Source: JASLDZ01 sp965199975 (GTDB lineage Bacteria > Pseudomonadota > Alphaproteobacteria > Caulobacterales > Caulobacteraceae). From it: DNA of 64,000 nucleotides. Below are positions 41,867-50,397 of the stretch, one piece after another. Made by a program: the position numbers and the translations under genes. A model generated the notes under the pieces. The model had not been told where the DNA came from, searched no databases, and saw only the letters and a program-made list of their open reading frames with translations. Every line of letters starts with the position of its first letter. Position 1 is the stretch's first letter. The stretch spans positions 3,195,405 through 3,259,404 of the forward strand of contig OZ241340.1 in assembly GCA_965199975.1 (NCBI GenBank), read 5' to 3'.

Positions 41867-43282
41867 TCAAGCGGGGCTGGAGGCCAGCGCCTCGGCGTCG
41901 ATGGGGGCCGCCGCCTTTCGCGCCCGCCGGTCGACCGCCGAGAGCCACAGCACGAGCAGCAGGGCGGGCCCGCCCACCGCCGCGGCGTAGACGAAGTAGG
42001 CGGCGTAGGCGTGGGTCAGGTCGCCGCCCGCGCGAGCGAGGTCCTTCACCCAGCTGCCGGAGAAGCCCTTGAGGATCTTGCCGGTGAAGTTCAACGCCGA
42101 GGTGAGGAGGGCGTACTGGGTCGCGGTGTAGCCCAGGCTTGTCAGCGTCGAGATGTAGGCGATCAGCACCACCCCGGCGAAGCTCATCGAGAAGTCGTCG
42201 AAGGCCATGATCATGCCGAACACCCGCGTGTCCGGTCCCGTGGCCGCCAGGATGGCGAAGGCCGCCACCGCCAGGGGCTGCAGCACGCCGCCGACGAGAA
42301 GCGCCGCGAAGCGTCCGAAACGCGCCGCCACCGCGCCTCCCGCCGCGATGCCGAGCATGGAGGCGGGGATGCCGATGGCCAGCCGCACCGTCGCCACCAG
42401 CGGCTTCTGCAGCCCGACCTGGCCGTAGAACGGGTTGATCACCGGGCCGCGCAGGTAGTCGCACAAGTGATAGGTGGTCACCACCGCCAGCACCAGGAAC
42501 GCCACCCATCCCAGCTTGCGGAAGAACTGTGCGAAGGGCTGCACCACCGCATCCAGCGCCCGGCGCGGGTCGAAGCGGTGGCGCGCGCGGGTGGCCATCT
42601 GCACCGCCGTGCGCAACGGCTCCTTGGCCAGCACCGCCGCGACCATGCCCACCGGCACGAGGGCGGCGAACACCGCATAGCTCTTCGGCCATCCGATCGC
42701 CTGCGCCATGTAGAGGATCACCGAGGCGGTCAGAATTATCGCCACGCGGTAGGCCAGCGAGTAGGCGCTGGTCAGGATGTCGAGCTCGGCCTCGCTCTCG
42801 GCCGACTCGATGCGCCAGGCGTCCACGGCGCAGTCCTGCAGCGCCTCGCCGGACGAGGCGAGCACCGCGAAGGCCACGCAGGCCGCCAGCCGATGCGCCG
42901 GGTCGTTCAGCGCCATGCCGGCCAGCCCGCACAGCACCATGACCTGCGCGAACAGCATCCAGCCGCGGCGGCGCCCTAGCCGGCCAAGCCACGGCAGGCG
43001 AACGTTGTCGGCGATGGCTCCGAACACGAACTTCAGAGATAGGCTCAACCCTACCCAGGAGGCGAAGCCCACCACCGCCAAGTCGACGTGGGCGTCGCCC
43101 AGCCAATAGTTGAAGGTGTTGCCGATCAGCATGAACGGCAGGCCCGACGAGAAGCCGAGCGCCGCCATCACCGCCACCTTTGGTTTGCGCAGCGCGCTTA
43201 TCACCTCGCCCAGCGAGCGCTTGCGCCGCCGCGGGGCGGGCGCGCCGGGATCGGCGGCGACGGACGGAGCAGCGGCTGTCAT
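41867..43282 (-). CDS. ampG: AmpG-family muropeptide permease
   Basis: A 471-aa major-facilitator transporter importing anhydro-muropeptides (GlcNAc-anhMurNAc peptides) for cell-wall recycling. It has about 12 to 14 membrane helices. AmpG-type sequence is seen in FSSGLPFMLIGNTFNYWL, ALQDCAVDAWRI and FDDFSMSFAGVVLIAYIS (usually an E/D-D-x-S motif). The start is taken at 43282; nine more residues are possible. It is divergent from def by about 100 bp. No ampC/ampR genes are seen nearby. Confidence 0.88.
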   Translation of the reverse strand: MTAAAPSVAADPGAPAPRRRKRSLGEVISALRKPKVAVMAALGFSSGLPFMLIGNTFNYWLGDAHVDLAVVGFASWVGLSLSLKFVFGAIADNVRLPWLGRLGRRRGWMLFAQVMVLCGLAGMALNDPAHRLAACVAFAVLASSGEALQDCAVDAWRIESAESEAELDILTSAYSLAYRVAIILTASVILYMAQAIGWPKSYAVFAALVPVGMVAAVLAKEPLRTAVQMATRARHRFDPRRALDAVVQPFAQFFRKLGWVAFLVLAVVTTYHLCDYLRGPVINPFYGQVGLQKPLVATVRLAIGIPASMLGIAAGGAVAARFGRFAALLVGGVLQPLAVAAFAILAATGPDTRVFGMIMAFDDFSMSFAGVVLIAYISTLTSLGYTATQYALLTSALNFTGKILKGFSGSWVKDLARAGGDLTHAYAAYFVYAAAVGGPALLLVLWLSAVDRRARKAAAPIDAEALASSPA

Positions 43283-43380
43283 CCCGCGGGAGCCTGCCGG
43301 GCGTCGCACCGCGCCACAAGCGGGCGCAAGCGCGCGGGCCTCGCTTGCCGCCTTCCCCCTCCCCGACTACATCGCCGCGC

Positions 43381-43899
43381 ATGGCGCTTCGACGCATCCT
43401 CGACGTGGCCGACGACATGGCGGCGCTGAAGTCGGTCTCAACGCCGGTGGGCGAGATCACCGACGAGGTGCGCGGCCTCGTCGCCGACATGCTGGAGACC
43501 ATGTACGATGCGCCCGGCATAGGCCTGGCCGCCATCCAGATCGGCGTGCCCCGGCGTGTCATCGTCATGGACCTGTCGAAGGAGGACGAGGCCAAGGCCC
43601 CGCAGGTCTTCGTCGACCCGCAGATCACCTGGAGCTCCGAGGAGCGGGCCGTCTACGAGGAGGGCTGCCTCTCCATACCCGAGGTGTTCGACGAGGTGGA
43701 GCGTCCCGCCCGCGTGCGCCTGACCTACACCACGCTGGAGGGCGAGCGCGCCGAGGAGGAGGCGGACGGTCTCTACGCCACCTGCATCCAGCACGAGATC
43801 GACCACTGCGACGGCGTGCTGTTCACCGACTACCTGTCGCGGCTCAAGCGCGACCGGGCGGTCAGCAAGGTGCGCAAGGCCAAGCGCGCCGCCGCCTGA
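43381..43899 (+). CDS. def: Peptide deformylase
   Basis: A 172-aa metalloenzyme that removes the N-formyl group from new proteins. All three motifs are present: GIGLAAIQIG (motif 1), EEGCLSIP with the metal ligand C96 (motif 2) and QHEIDH with H138/E139/H142 (motif 3). The iron-type PDF length is normal. fmt is not next to it in the window. A DUF445 gene follows 56 bp later. Confidence 0.96.
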   Translation: MALRRILDVADDMAALKSVSTPVGEITDEVRGLVADMLETMYDAPGIGLAAIQIGVPRRVIVMDLSKEDEAKAPQVFVDPQITWSSEERAVYEEGCLSIPEVFDEVERPARVRLTYTTLEGERAEEEADGLYATCIQHEIDHCDGVLFTDYLSRLKRDRAVSKVRKAKRAAA

Positions 43900-43955
43900 C
43901 CGGCGCCGCCGCGGCGCGGCCGCCGCCCGACCCGCGCCGTGCGCGACTGGCGCGG

Positions 43956-45173
43956 ATGCGGGCGCTGGCGACGGGGCTGCTCGTGGCCATGGCCGCCCTG
44001 TTCGTGGCGACGAGCCTCCTCGCCCTCCGCTGGCCGGCGCTGGGTCCCGCGCTCGGCTACGTCCGCGCCTTCGCCGAGGCCGCCATGGTGGGCGCCTGCG
44101 CCGACTGGTTCGCCGTCACCGCGCTGTTCCGCCGCCCGCTCGGCCTGCCCATCCCCCACACCGCCATCATCCCGCGCGCCAAGGACCGCATCGGCGCGGC
44201 GCTGGGGCGCTTCATCGTCGACAACTTCCTCAGCCCCCGCGGCCTCGACGCCAAGCTGACCAAGCTGGAGCTCGCCGCCTGGGGCGGCCGCTGGCTGCGC
44301 CGCCCCGATCGGACGGACGCGGTGGCCGAGCGGCTGGTGGCGATGGCCCCCGGCCTCGCCCGCGGCCTCCCCGGCGGGACGCTCGAGGAGCTGGTCGGCG
44401 CCGCCGCGCTGGCCGCCGCCCGCGCCACCCCGGCCGCGCCCACCGCCTCGGCGCTCCTCGCCGCGGTGTGGAACGAGGGTCGCTCCCAGCCCCTGGTCGA
44501 ACGCGGCGCAGCGCTCCTGGCCGGCTATCTGGAGGCGCACCAGGACATCATCCTGGAGAAGGTGCAGTCGCAGTCGTGGCGCTGGCTGCCCAACTTCGTG
44601 GACCGCGCCATCGCCCGCAAGATCACCGCCGGCCTGCTGCAGCTCCTCACCGACGTACAGGACGCCGAGCACCCGTGGCGCGAGGCGCTCGGAGCCGCGG
44701 TGGAGCGATGGATCACGCGCCTCGCCGCCGATCCCGAGCTGCGCGCCCAGGGCGAGATCCTCAAGGCGCGCCTGCTCGACGACCCGCGGCTGCGCACGCA
44801 CGCCCACAGGCTGTGGCTGGAGGTCGCCGCGCGGCTGGAGGGCGAATGGCGCGGCGGATCGAGCGCCCTCGTCACCCGGCTCTCGGCGCTGCTGCAGGCG
44901 TTGGGCGCGTGGCTGGAGGACGATCCCGGCGTGCAGAGCGCCCTCAACGGCGGGGCGCGCATCTTCGTGCGCCGCACGCTGGCCCCGCGCCGTCACGCCA
45001 TCGGCCGCTATGTGGCCGAGGTGGTCGAGGGCTGGGACGCGCGCGCCATCGTCGAGCGCCTGGAGCTGCAGGTCGGGCCGGACCTGCAGTTCATCCGGGT
45101 GAACGGCACGCTGGTCGGCGGCCTGGTCGGGGTCGCCCTCTACATCGCGAGCCGACTCTTCGGGCTCGGCTGA
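43956..45173 (+). CDS. DUF445 membrane protein
   Basis: A 405-aa DUF445 protein. It has a membrane helix at each end (ALATGLLVAMAALFVATSLL and LVGGLVGVALYIASRLFG) and a long helical soluble region between. The family motif near the start is AAMVGACADWFAVTALFRRP followed by IPHTAIIPRAKDRIG. The ending VNGTLVGGLVG is also typical. These proteins are probably anchored at both ends in the inner membrane; no function is established. It is downstream of def on the same strand. Confidence 0.85.
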   Translation: MRALATGLLVAMAALFVATSLLALRWPALGPALGYVRAFAEAAMVGACADWFAVTALFRRPLGLPIPHTAIIPRAKDRIGAALGRFIVDNFLSPRGLDAKLTKLELAAWGGRWLRRPDRTDAVAERLVAMAPGLARGLPGGTLEELVGAAALAAARATPAAPTASALLAAVWNEGRSQPLVERGAALLAGYLEAHQDIILEKVQSQSWRWLPNFVDRAIARKITAGLLQLLTDVQDAEHPWREALGAAVERWITRLAADPELRAQGEILKARLLDDPRLRTHAHRLWLEVAARLEGEWRGGSSALVTRLSALLQALGAWLEDDPGVQSALNGGARIFVRRTLAPRRHAIGRYVAEVVEGWDARAIVERLELQVGPDLQFIRVNGTLVGGLVGVALYIASRLFGLG

Positions 45174-45180
45174 GAGCGCC

Positions 45181-45951
45181 TCAGCGGGCCAGCGCGCCGG
45201 GTGGCGTCTTCACCGCAGGCGGCCGCGCCACCTGATCGGCCGCGAAGGCGCCCAGCTGCAGGCTGGCCAGCGCTCGGTCCATCATCGCCGCACCCTGGGC
45301 CTGCGACAGGGTGATGGAGCCGTCGCGCGGACTGGCCGTGTCTCCATAGCTGAAGCGCTCCACCGCATAGCAGGCGCCGTCCACCACCGTGCGCAGGTCG
45401 GTGGCGGCGATCTGCTGGCTCATGCCTGCATCCCCGTTGCTCCAGACGCTGAAGCGACGGCCGTCGATCTTGCGGTCGGGCATGTGCGCGCCCGACGGTC
45501 CCTTGAGGCCCGCCGTCAGGCAGCCGCGCACCGCGGCCGTCTCCCGGCTGAGGCCCACCTGCAGGTACTCGGTCCTGCGCGTCTGCGCCCCCTCCGGAGC
45601 TACGGGCAGCGACAGCCGTACGACCACCCGGCCGGGCGTGGCCGCCGAACCGTCCCACACCAGCCGCCACCCCGGAGACGCCAACGTTCCCACCGCCGCC
45701 GCGCCGGTCGAGACCTGCGCGACGGCGGGGCGCAGCAGGTGCACCTGCCCGTCTGCGCTGGCGTACGCCTGCAGCGGCGCGGTGAAGCGGGCGGCCGCCG
45801 CCGCCGAGGTGGCCGCCCTCACGGGACGGGGCGCAGGAGCCGCGGTGCGGGTCGTTGCGGCTCGAACCGGCGCTCCATCAGGCGCTCGCGCCCGGACGCA
45901 GCCGGCGTCGACCATCAGCAGAGCGGCGGCGAAAAAGGTCGGTATCCCCAT
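45181..45951 (-). CDS. Lipoprotein-like exported protein, 256 aa
   Basis: Not recognised. The first residues (IPTFFAAALLMVDAGC) look like a lipoprotein signal with cysteine at about residue 18. An Ala/Pro/Arg-rich linker follows, then a domain with two further cysteines (VRGCLTAG and DGACYAVER) and a beta-rich pattern (WRLVWDGSAATPGRVVVRLS). It converges on the DUF445 gene. The 181-bp region upstream, up to the tRNA, is without a gene. Confidence 0.6.
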   Translation of the reverse strand: MGIPTFFAAALLMVDAGCVRARAPDGAPVRAATTRTAAPAPRPVRAATSAAAAARFTAPLQAYASADGQVHLLRPAVAQVSTGAAAVGTLASPGWRLVWDGSAATPGRVVVRLSLPVAPEGAQTRRTEYLQVGLSRETAAVRGCLTAGLKGPSGAHMPDRKIDGRRFSVWSNGDAGMSQQIAATDLRTVVDGACYAVERFSYGDTASPRDGSITLSQAQGAAMMDRALASLQLGAFAADQVARPPAVKTPPGALAR

Positions 45952-46132
45952 GGTCTTGACGGTCTCTCCATCGTCTCAAGCGCCCCAACGCGCGATCCGC
46001 GTTGATGGCTTCGCCGACCGACGCCGACGCGCATGCAAGCGCACCCGACCCCGCCGCCCTGCGGAAGCCGCCATGATTGCACCCGTCCGCCGCGTCGACT
46101 AAGCCTCCCCGACCAAGCCGACCGCGACACCT

Positions 46133-46209
<77 letters not shown>

Positions 46210-46251
46210 ACCCCCGTTGTATTCGTTGAGGTTTTTGGGACCCTTCGTCAT

Positions 46252-46274
46252 CTACCCTAACACCTACCCTAACA
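46252..46274 (+). repeat. Tandem direct repeat CTACCCTAACA next to the tRNA
   Basis: Two copies of an 11-base unit with a 12-base period (46252-46262 and 46264-46274), 43 bp after the tRNA-Arg CCA. On the minus strand they read as spaced TGTTAGGGTAG units. Short direct repeats in this position are typical of integrase arm sites left by an integrative element. No integrase gene remains in the window. The 46210-46415 interval is otherwise empty. Confidence 0.45.
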
Positions 46275-46415
46275 ACAGCAGCGTTTCCCGACGGTGTGTA
46301 GCGAGCACCCACGTACGATCGACGCCGCAACTGAGCGGATTCAGCACCTCCGGCCCAGGTTCCAGCCCGCCCGCTCGCTGGTGACCTACCCTCCTCGGTG
46401 CATCATGGTGGCGCC

Positions 46416-47087
46416 ATGAACCGCGTCTACGTCCCTACCTCCGGTCCCAAGGCCTGGCGGCAGTTTCTGGCCAAGCCGGAGCTGCAATGGGCCATGGGCT
46501 ACTCGGCTCGCACCATGGCCAGCAGCTGGGAGGCCGCTGACGGGCTGCCGAGCGAGATCGCCGCCGTCCTGCAGCCCCTCATGGGAGAGGCCGAGCTCCT
46601 GCTCGCGCTTCCCGAGCACAAGACGGCGCTGCCAGGTGGACGCCGCGAGAGCCAGTCGGACGTGTTCGCCTTGCTGCGTACCAAGCTTGGCCTCGTGGCC
46701 TTGACGGTCGAGGGCAAGGTGGAGGAGCCGTTCGGACCGACGGTCTCGGAGTGGCTGGAAGGCGCCTCACCGGGGAAGATCCAACGGCTTCAAGCGATCA
46801 CCGAACTGCTCGGGATCGAAGGTGAGATCGACGGCGCGGTGCGCTACCAGCTCCTGCACCGCACCGCCGCGGCGGTGATCGAAGCCGAGCGCTTCTCGGC
46901 AAGCGCTGCGGCCATGGTCGTCCACAGCTTTTCGCCGGATCGACGCTGGCTCGCCGACTACCAGCGATTCGCTCGGCTGGTCGGTGTCGTTGGTGAGGTC
47001 GGTGTCATCGAGCAGGTGCGGCCCTCCGATCGTAGCCCGCTGTTCGTCGGGTGGGCCTGCGGCGACGAACGCTTTCTGGCGGCCTGA
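46416..47087 (+). CDS. Orphan nuclease-like protein (DUF6946-like)
   Basis: A 223-aa soluble protein. I match it tentatively to DUF6946 by its opening RVYVPTSGPKAWRQFLA, the block GYSARTMASSWEAADGLP, PEHKTALPGGRRESQSDVF and the later RTAAAVIEAERF and VVHSFSPDRRWL. The order SDVFALLRTKLG then LTVEGKVEEPFG resembles the D...ExK core of PD-(D/E)XK nucleases. If so, residues in SDVF and EGK would be catalytic; this is inference. It lies 200 bp after tRNA-Arg, in a spot typical of mobile cargo. The start is ATG 46416. Confidence 0.6.
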   Translation: MNRVYVPTSGPKAWRQFLAKPELQWAMGYSARTMASSWEAADGLPSEIAAVLQPLMGEAELLLALPEHKTALPGGRRESQSDVFALLRTKLGLVALTVEGKVEEPFGPTVSEWLEGASPGKIQRLQAITELLGIEGEIDGAVRYQLLHRTAAAVIEAERFSASAAAMVVHSFSPDRRWLADYQRFARLVGVVGEVGVIEQVRPSDRSPLFVGWACGDERFLAA

Positions 47088-47262
47088 GTGCGAGCCAAGC
47101 GGCTCCGAGGCGAGGGAAAGAACAAACGCCCCCGCCGAGGTCGCCCCCATCATTTGCGCTCCCAGCACGACTTGGTGATTCGCTTGTGATCGGCCCTAAT
47201 CTGAGCTCTCTCGACGCTGCAGGCTGTCCGTGCACTCTGCGTCGCGGCTCGGAGTAGAGTGA

Positions 47263-48480
47263 ATGCGATCAGGAGTAGTTGTCGGCTTTGTCGCGTTGGC
47301 TATGGTCGCCATGGGGGGCAGCGTAGCCTGGGCTGCGCCACGCCAGAGCGAAGCTGACGCCTACACGCGCTACGAGCTGCTCGCACCCGGCTCGGGCAAG
47401 TTCCGCATTCTCTACGACGTCACCGCCACCACGCCCGGCGCTCGGGTCTACGACAACCCGATCCGCCGCGGCTCCCAAGCCTCGGACGAGACCGTCACCG
47501 ACAGGGCCACCGGACGGCCGCTGGCGCACGAGACCATCTCAGCTCAGGCCGCACGTAGCGACGGCGTTGAGGGCGACGAGGCGGACCAGTACCTGCGCAT
47601 CCACCTGGCGCGGCCTGTTCCGCAGGGCGGCGGCGGCCGCATCCGCATCGACAAGACGTACGCGGACCCGAAAAGCTACCGCGTCGAGGCCGATGGCGTA
47701 CTGGTCTTCTCCCGTTCGCTGGGCATCCGCCGCAACACCGTCGTGCTGCCGGCCGGCTACGAGCTGATGGCCTGCAACGTGCCCAGCCAAGTGCTGCAAG
47801 ACCCGGACGGGCGCGTGCGCATCAGTTTCTGGAATGACGCTGCTGGCCCCGCCCCGCTTGAGCTGCGCGCTCGGCCTGACGCGCGGCCACTCCCCTCACC
47901 CGACCCCACAACGCTGGCGGTCCGCGAGCGGGCCAGCGAAACGCGCGACATCGTCTACGACCTGCAGCCGCCGGAGACCCACGCCTTCAGCCTCTACCAC
48001 GACTACACGGAGACGAAGGCTGGCGCAGACGACTACGTCAACGTCGTGCGCACGGGCAGCGTGGTGCGCGATCCTGGCGGCCGAGATCTCGACACAGGCG
48101 AGGCGCTGCGCCCGCAGGTGCTGAAGGGCGAGGCGATTTCTCGCGCCGGGGTGCACGAGCCCGATCTGACGGTCACGCCGGACACCGAGGTGGTGGTGTT
48201 TCGCTACGCGCCCGTGCCGCCCGGCGGCTCCAAGCGGCTGCGCATGAGCGAGACCTACATCGACGCCGATCGCTATCGCCTTCAGGACGGCGAGCTCGTC
48301 TGGAGGCGCAGCTTCGGACGTGCCCACAACGAGGTGATCCTGCCGGCCGGCTGGGCTCTGAGCGCCAGCTCCATCCCGGCGGTCATCACCACTCAGGCCG
48401 ACGGCCGCGTCCGGCTGGAGTTCACCAACCCGCGACCCGACGAGATCGACACTCTCATCACTGCCCACAGGGCGAACTAG
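47263..48480 (+). CDS. Exported protein made of two tandem repeats, 405 aa
   Basis: It has a signal peptide (FVALAMVAMGGSVAWAA) followed by two similar halves of about 180 residues. Matched pieces are RILYDVTATTPGARVYDN versus SLYHDYTETKAGADDYVN, then RIRIDKTYADPKSYRVEADG versus RLRMSETYIDADRYRLQDG, and RRNTVVLPAGYELMACNVPS versus AHNEVILPAGWALSASSIPA. Each half is beta-rich, like a secreted sandwich domain. The family is not recognised. A strong GGAGTAGAG precedes ATG 47263. It lies within the accessory region. Confidence 0.65.
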   Translation: MRSGVVVGFVALAMVAMGGSVAWAAPRQSEADAYTRYELLAPGSGKFRILYDVTATTPGARVYDNPIRRGSQASDETVTDRATGRPLAHETISAQAARSDGVEGDEADQYLRIHLARPVPQGGGGRIRIDKTYADPKSYRVEADGVLVFSRSLGIRRNTVVLPAGYELMACNVPSQVLQDPDGRVRISFWNDAAGPAPLELRARPDARPLPSPDPTTLAVRERASETRDIVYDLQPPETHAFSLYHDYTETKAGADDYVNVVRTGSVVRDPGGRDLDTGEALRPQVLKGEAISRAGVHEPDLTVTPDTEVVVFRYAPVPPGGSKRLRMSETYIDADRYRLQDGELVWRRSFGRAHNEVILPAGWALSASSIPAVITTQADGRVRLEFTNPRPDEIDTLITAHRAN

Positions 48481-48741
48481 CGCCACGTGTGGACGGCGCT
48501 CCCTTGGCAAGGTGCTTTCGACGTTCGCTTCCGGTTGGTCGGTGCGGCCATGTGTTCGACCTGTTGGTGCGGTGCACGTGACCGCTGGCCATAATGCCTC
48601 CGCGAGGATGGGTCCCGACCAACAACACGCGCTCGAGGCGCACTGGCGCATATGGGTTCTCCCGTACTTCGGTATCGACCGGCTGGATGCGTTAGTCGTC
48701 GGCTCCCTTCCCAAGCTTGTCGGCGCGCCTGCGCCTGATGG
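48481..48741. other. Gene-free stretch with dispersed-repeat remnants
   Basis: No gene is supported. The segment 48500-48640 is of mixed composition and lacks codon structure. Pieces such as GTGCTTTCGACGTTCGC resemble the short dispersed repeats seen at 14990 and 55080. It joins directly to an IS110-type transposase remnant at 48742. Confidence 0.4.
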
Positions 48742-48900
48742 CTATGCCGGCTGAACGAGCGGCTCTCGATAGCGCTCGCCGCTGGTCATGATCTTCCACG
48801 CCATGCGTGCGGTCTTGTTGGCCAACGCGACGGTCGCAACCTTCGTCGCGCGCCGAGAGAGCAGCTGCGACGCCGAGATCGTGCTCGTCGACGCGGCCTG
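48742..48900 (-). pseudogene. IS110-family transposase, C-terminal remnant
   Basis: The minus strand encodes about 50 residues ending RRATKVATVALANKTARMAW and then MTSGERYREPLVQPA before a TAG at 48742-48744. This is the typical C-terminal tail of IS110-family (DEDD) transposases. Upstream the frame continues only as a short, poorly matching stretch and then is lost, so the N-terminal catalytic part is gone. It marks a past insertion next to the flavin reductase gene. Confidence 0.65.
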
Positions 48901-48938
48901 GCGGCTTACAAGATGATCCGGAGCGGAGGGTGGCCGAG

Positions 48939-49529
48939 GTGAGCGACAGGATCCTGATCTTTTATGGCTCGTACCGATGGGACCGACAGGGCATCAAGCT
49001 GGCCGAGCACCTCGTCTCCGCCTTCGCCGCACGCGGGGCGGAGGCGGAGCTGATCGACGCCAAGGCGCTCGACCTGCCCATGCTCGACCGCATGTACAAG
49101 GAGCACGACCCCGGTGAGGCTCCGCCGGCGCTGGAAGCGCTCGCCGCTAAGATCAAGGCGGCGGACGCCTTCGTTTTCGTCGTCGGCGAGTACAATTGGA
49201 GCATCCAGCCGGGGCTGAAGAACCTCACCGATCACTTTCTGGAGGAGTGGTTCTGGCGGCCGGCCGCGATCGTCAGCTACTCCGCTGGCCGCTTCGCGGG
49301 CGTGCGCTCGGGCTTGGCCTGGCACGGCATCCTGTCTGAAATGGGCATGGTGGTGATCTCGAGCACGCTTGCGGTGGGCGGCGTCGCGCACGCGTTCGAC
49401 GCGGAGGGCCAGCCCTCCGGCGAGGGCGGGGCGGCGCTGGAGCGTGCTTTCCCGCGCTTCGCCGACGAACTCGCATGGTGGATGGAGGCCGCGCGCGAGC
49501 AGCGCGCCCGCCGTGCGCCGCCCTTCTGA
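48939..49529 (+). CDS. NAD(P)H-dependent FMN reductase-family flavoprotein
   Basis: A 196-aa flavodoxin-like reductase. It opens RILIFYGSYRWDRQGIKLAE (phosphate-binding loop) and has FVFVVGEYNWSIQPGLKNLTD, the typical flavin-site motif (usually P-E-Y-N), then VVISSTLAVGGVAHAF. Likely substrates are quinones, azo dyes or FMN itself. GTG 48939 is preferred since GGAGGG lies 8 bp before it; GTG 48930 is also possible. It directly follows the IS110 remnant. Confidence 0.8.
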   Translation: MSDRILIFYGSYRWDRQGIKLAEHLVSAFAARGAEAELIDAKALDLPMLDRMYKEHDPGEAPPALEALAAKIKAADAFVFVVGEYNWSIQPGLKNLTDHFLEEWFWRPAAIVSYSAGRFAGVRSGLAWHGILSEMGMVVISSTLAVGGVAHAFDAEGQPSGEGGAALERAFPRFADELAWWMEAAREQRARRAPPF

Positions 49530-49545
49530 GCGGGACGAGGCGGCC

Positions 49546-50137
49546 ATGGGTTCGGAACGCCTTCTCGCGCTTGCCGACGGCGTCGTCGCCGTGATCATCA
49601 CCACATGGTGCTGGAACTGAAGCCGCCGCACGGGGGCGACCTGGCGAGCCTCGCCGCGCTGTGGCCGACTTTCCTCAGCTTCGCCCTCAGCTTCATCTAC
49701 GTCGCCATCTACTGGAACAACCACCACCACTTCTTCAGGCTCGTTCCGGCGGTGGATGGAGCGGTGATGTGGGCCAACCTGAACCTCCTGTTCTGGCTGT
49801 CCTGATCCCGTTCACCACCGCGTGGACGGGCGAACACCAGATGGCGGCCATCCCCGTGGCGGCCTACGGCGTGTCGCTGTTGGCGGCTGCGTTCAGTTGG
49901 TGGCTGATGCAGACGATGATCGTGCGGTTGCAGGGTCCCGTTTCACCGCTACGAGCTGCTCTTGGGCGCGACTCGAAGGGAAACCTGACGCCGCTGATGT
50001 ATATCAGTGCAATCGGGCTGGCGTTCGCCATCCCCGTGGCGTCGTACGCCCTCTACGCCGCAGTCGCCGCGATCTGGCTGGTCCCGGACCGACGGATCGA
50101 GACGGCGCTGAAGGTCTCGCTCAGGACGCCCACGTAG
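49546..50137 (+). pseudogene. TMEM175/DUF1211 channel gene with two frameshifts
   Basis: Three consecutive frames together spell a bacterial TMEM175 protein. The pieces are RLLALADGVVAVIIT (frame from ATG 49546), then MVLELKPPHGGDLASLAAL through IYWNNHHHFF to NLLFWLS (frame from 49605), then LIPFTTAWTGEH to the TAG at 50137. Each junction is explained by one missing base, near 49603 and 49802. The usual FSD motif of the first helix is LAD here. Either the gene is dead or the assembly has two single-base deletions. Confidence 0.75.
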
Positions 50138-50397
50138 ACGAGCTCACGTCCGAATGGCGGTATAGGGACGACAGCCCTGAGGACCCGACACGACAAGCCC
50201 GAGCTCGGGCGGGTCCTATGCGGCAGCTTGGCGCCAAGAATGGTCTTTGGCTTAGCTCCGGGAAACCGACATGGCGCCCGCGCCGGGCGGCGACGGCGGG
50301 GCGGGCGAGGCCAGCGCTCGGTCGCCAGTTGGCCGCTTCGCAAGTCGGTCAGCCTCACGCTATAGGTGCGGGGGAAGTGCGGCTTGGGCGGGCAGGT
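50138..50397. other. 260-bp gene-free region upstream of the tubulin-like gene
   Basis: No gene is supported. The segment carries repeat-like pieces (for example TTTGGCTTAGCTCCGGGAAA at 50242-50261, resembling the GGCTCCGGAAACCGGACAT near 55045). A GC-rich inverted region (CCCGAGCTCGGGCGGG near 50198) lies in the middle. The promoter for the tubulin-like operon should lie here, but no clear -35/-10 pair stands out. Confidence 0.4.

Noticed and set aside
46210..46415. A short minus-strand peptide reading into the tRNA as an integrase fragment
   Set aside because: Only about 23 codons are open and none matches an integrase domain; only the direct repeats are reported.
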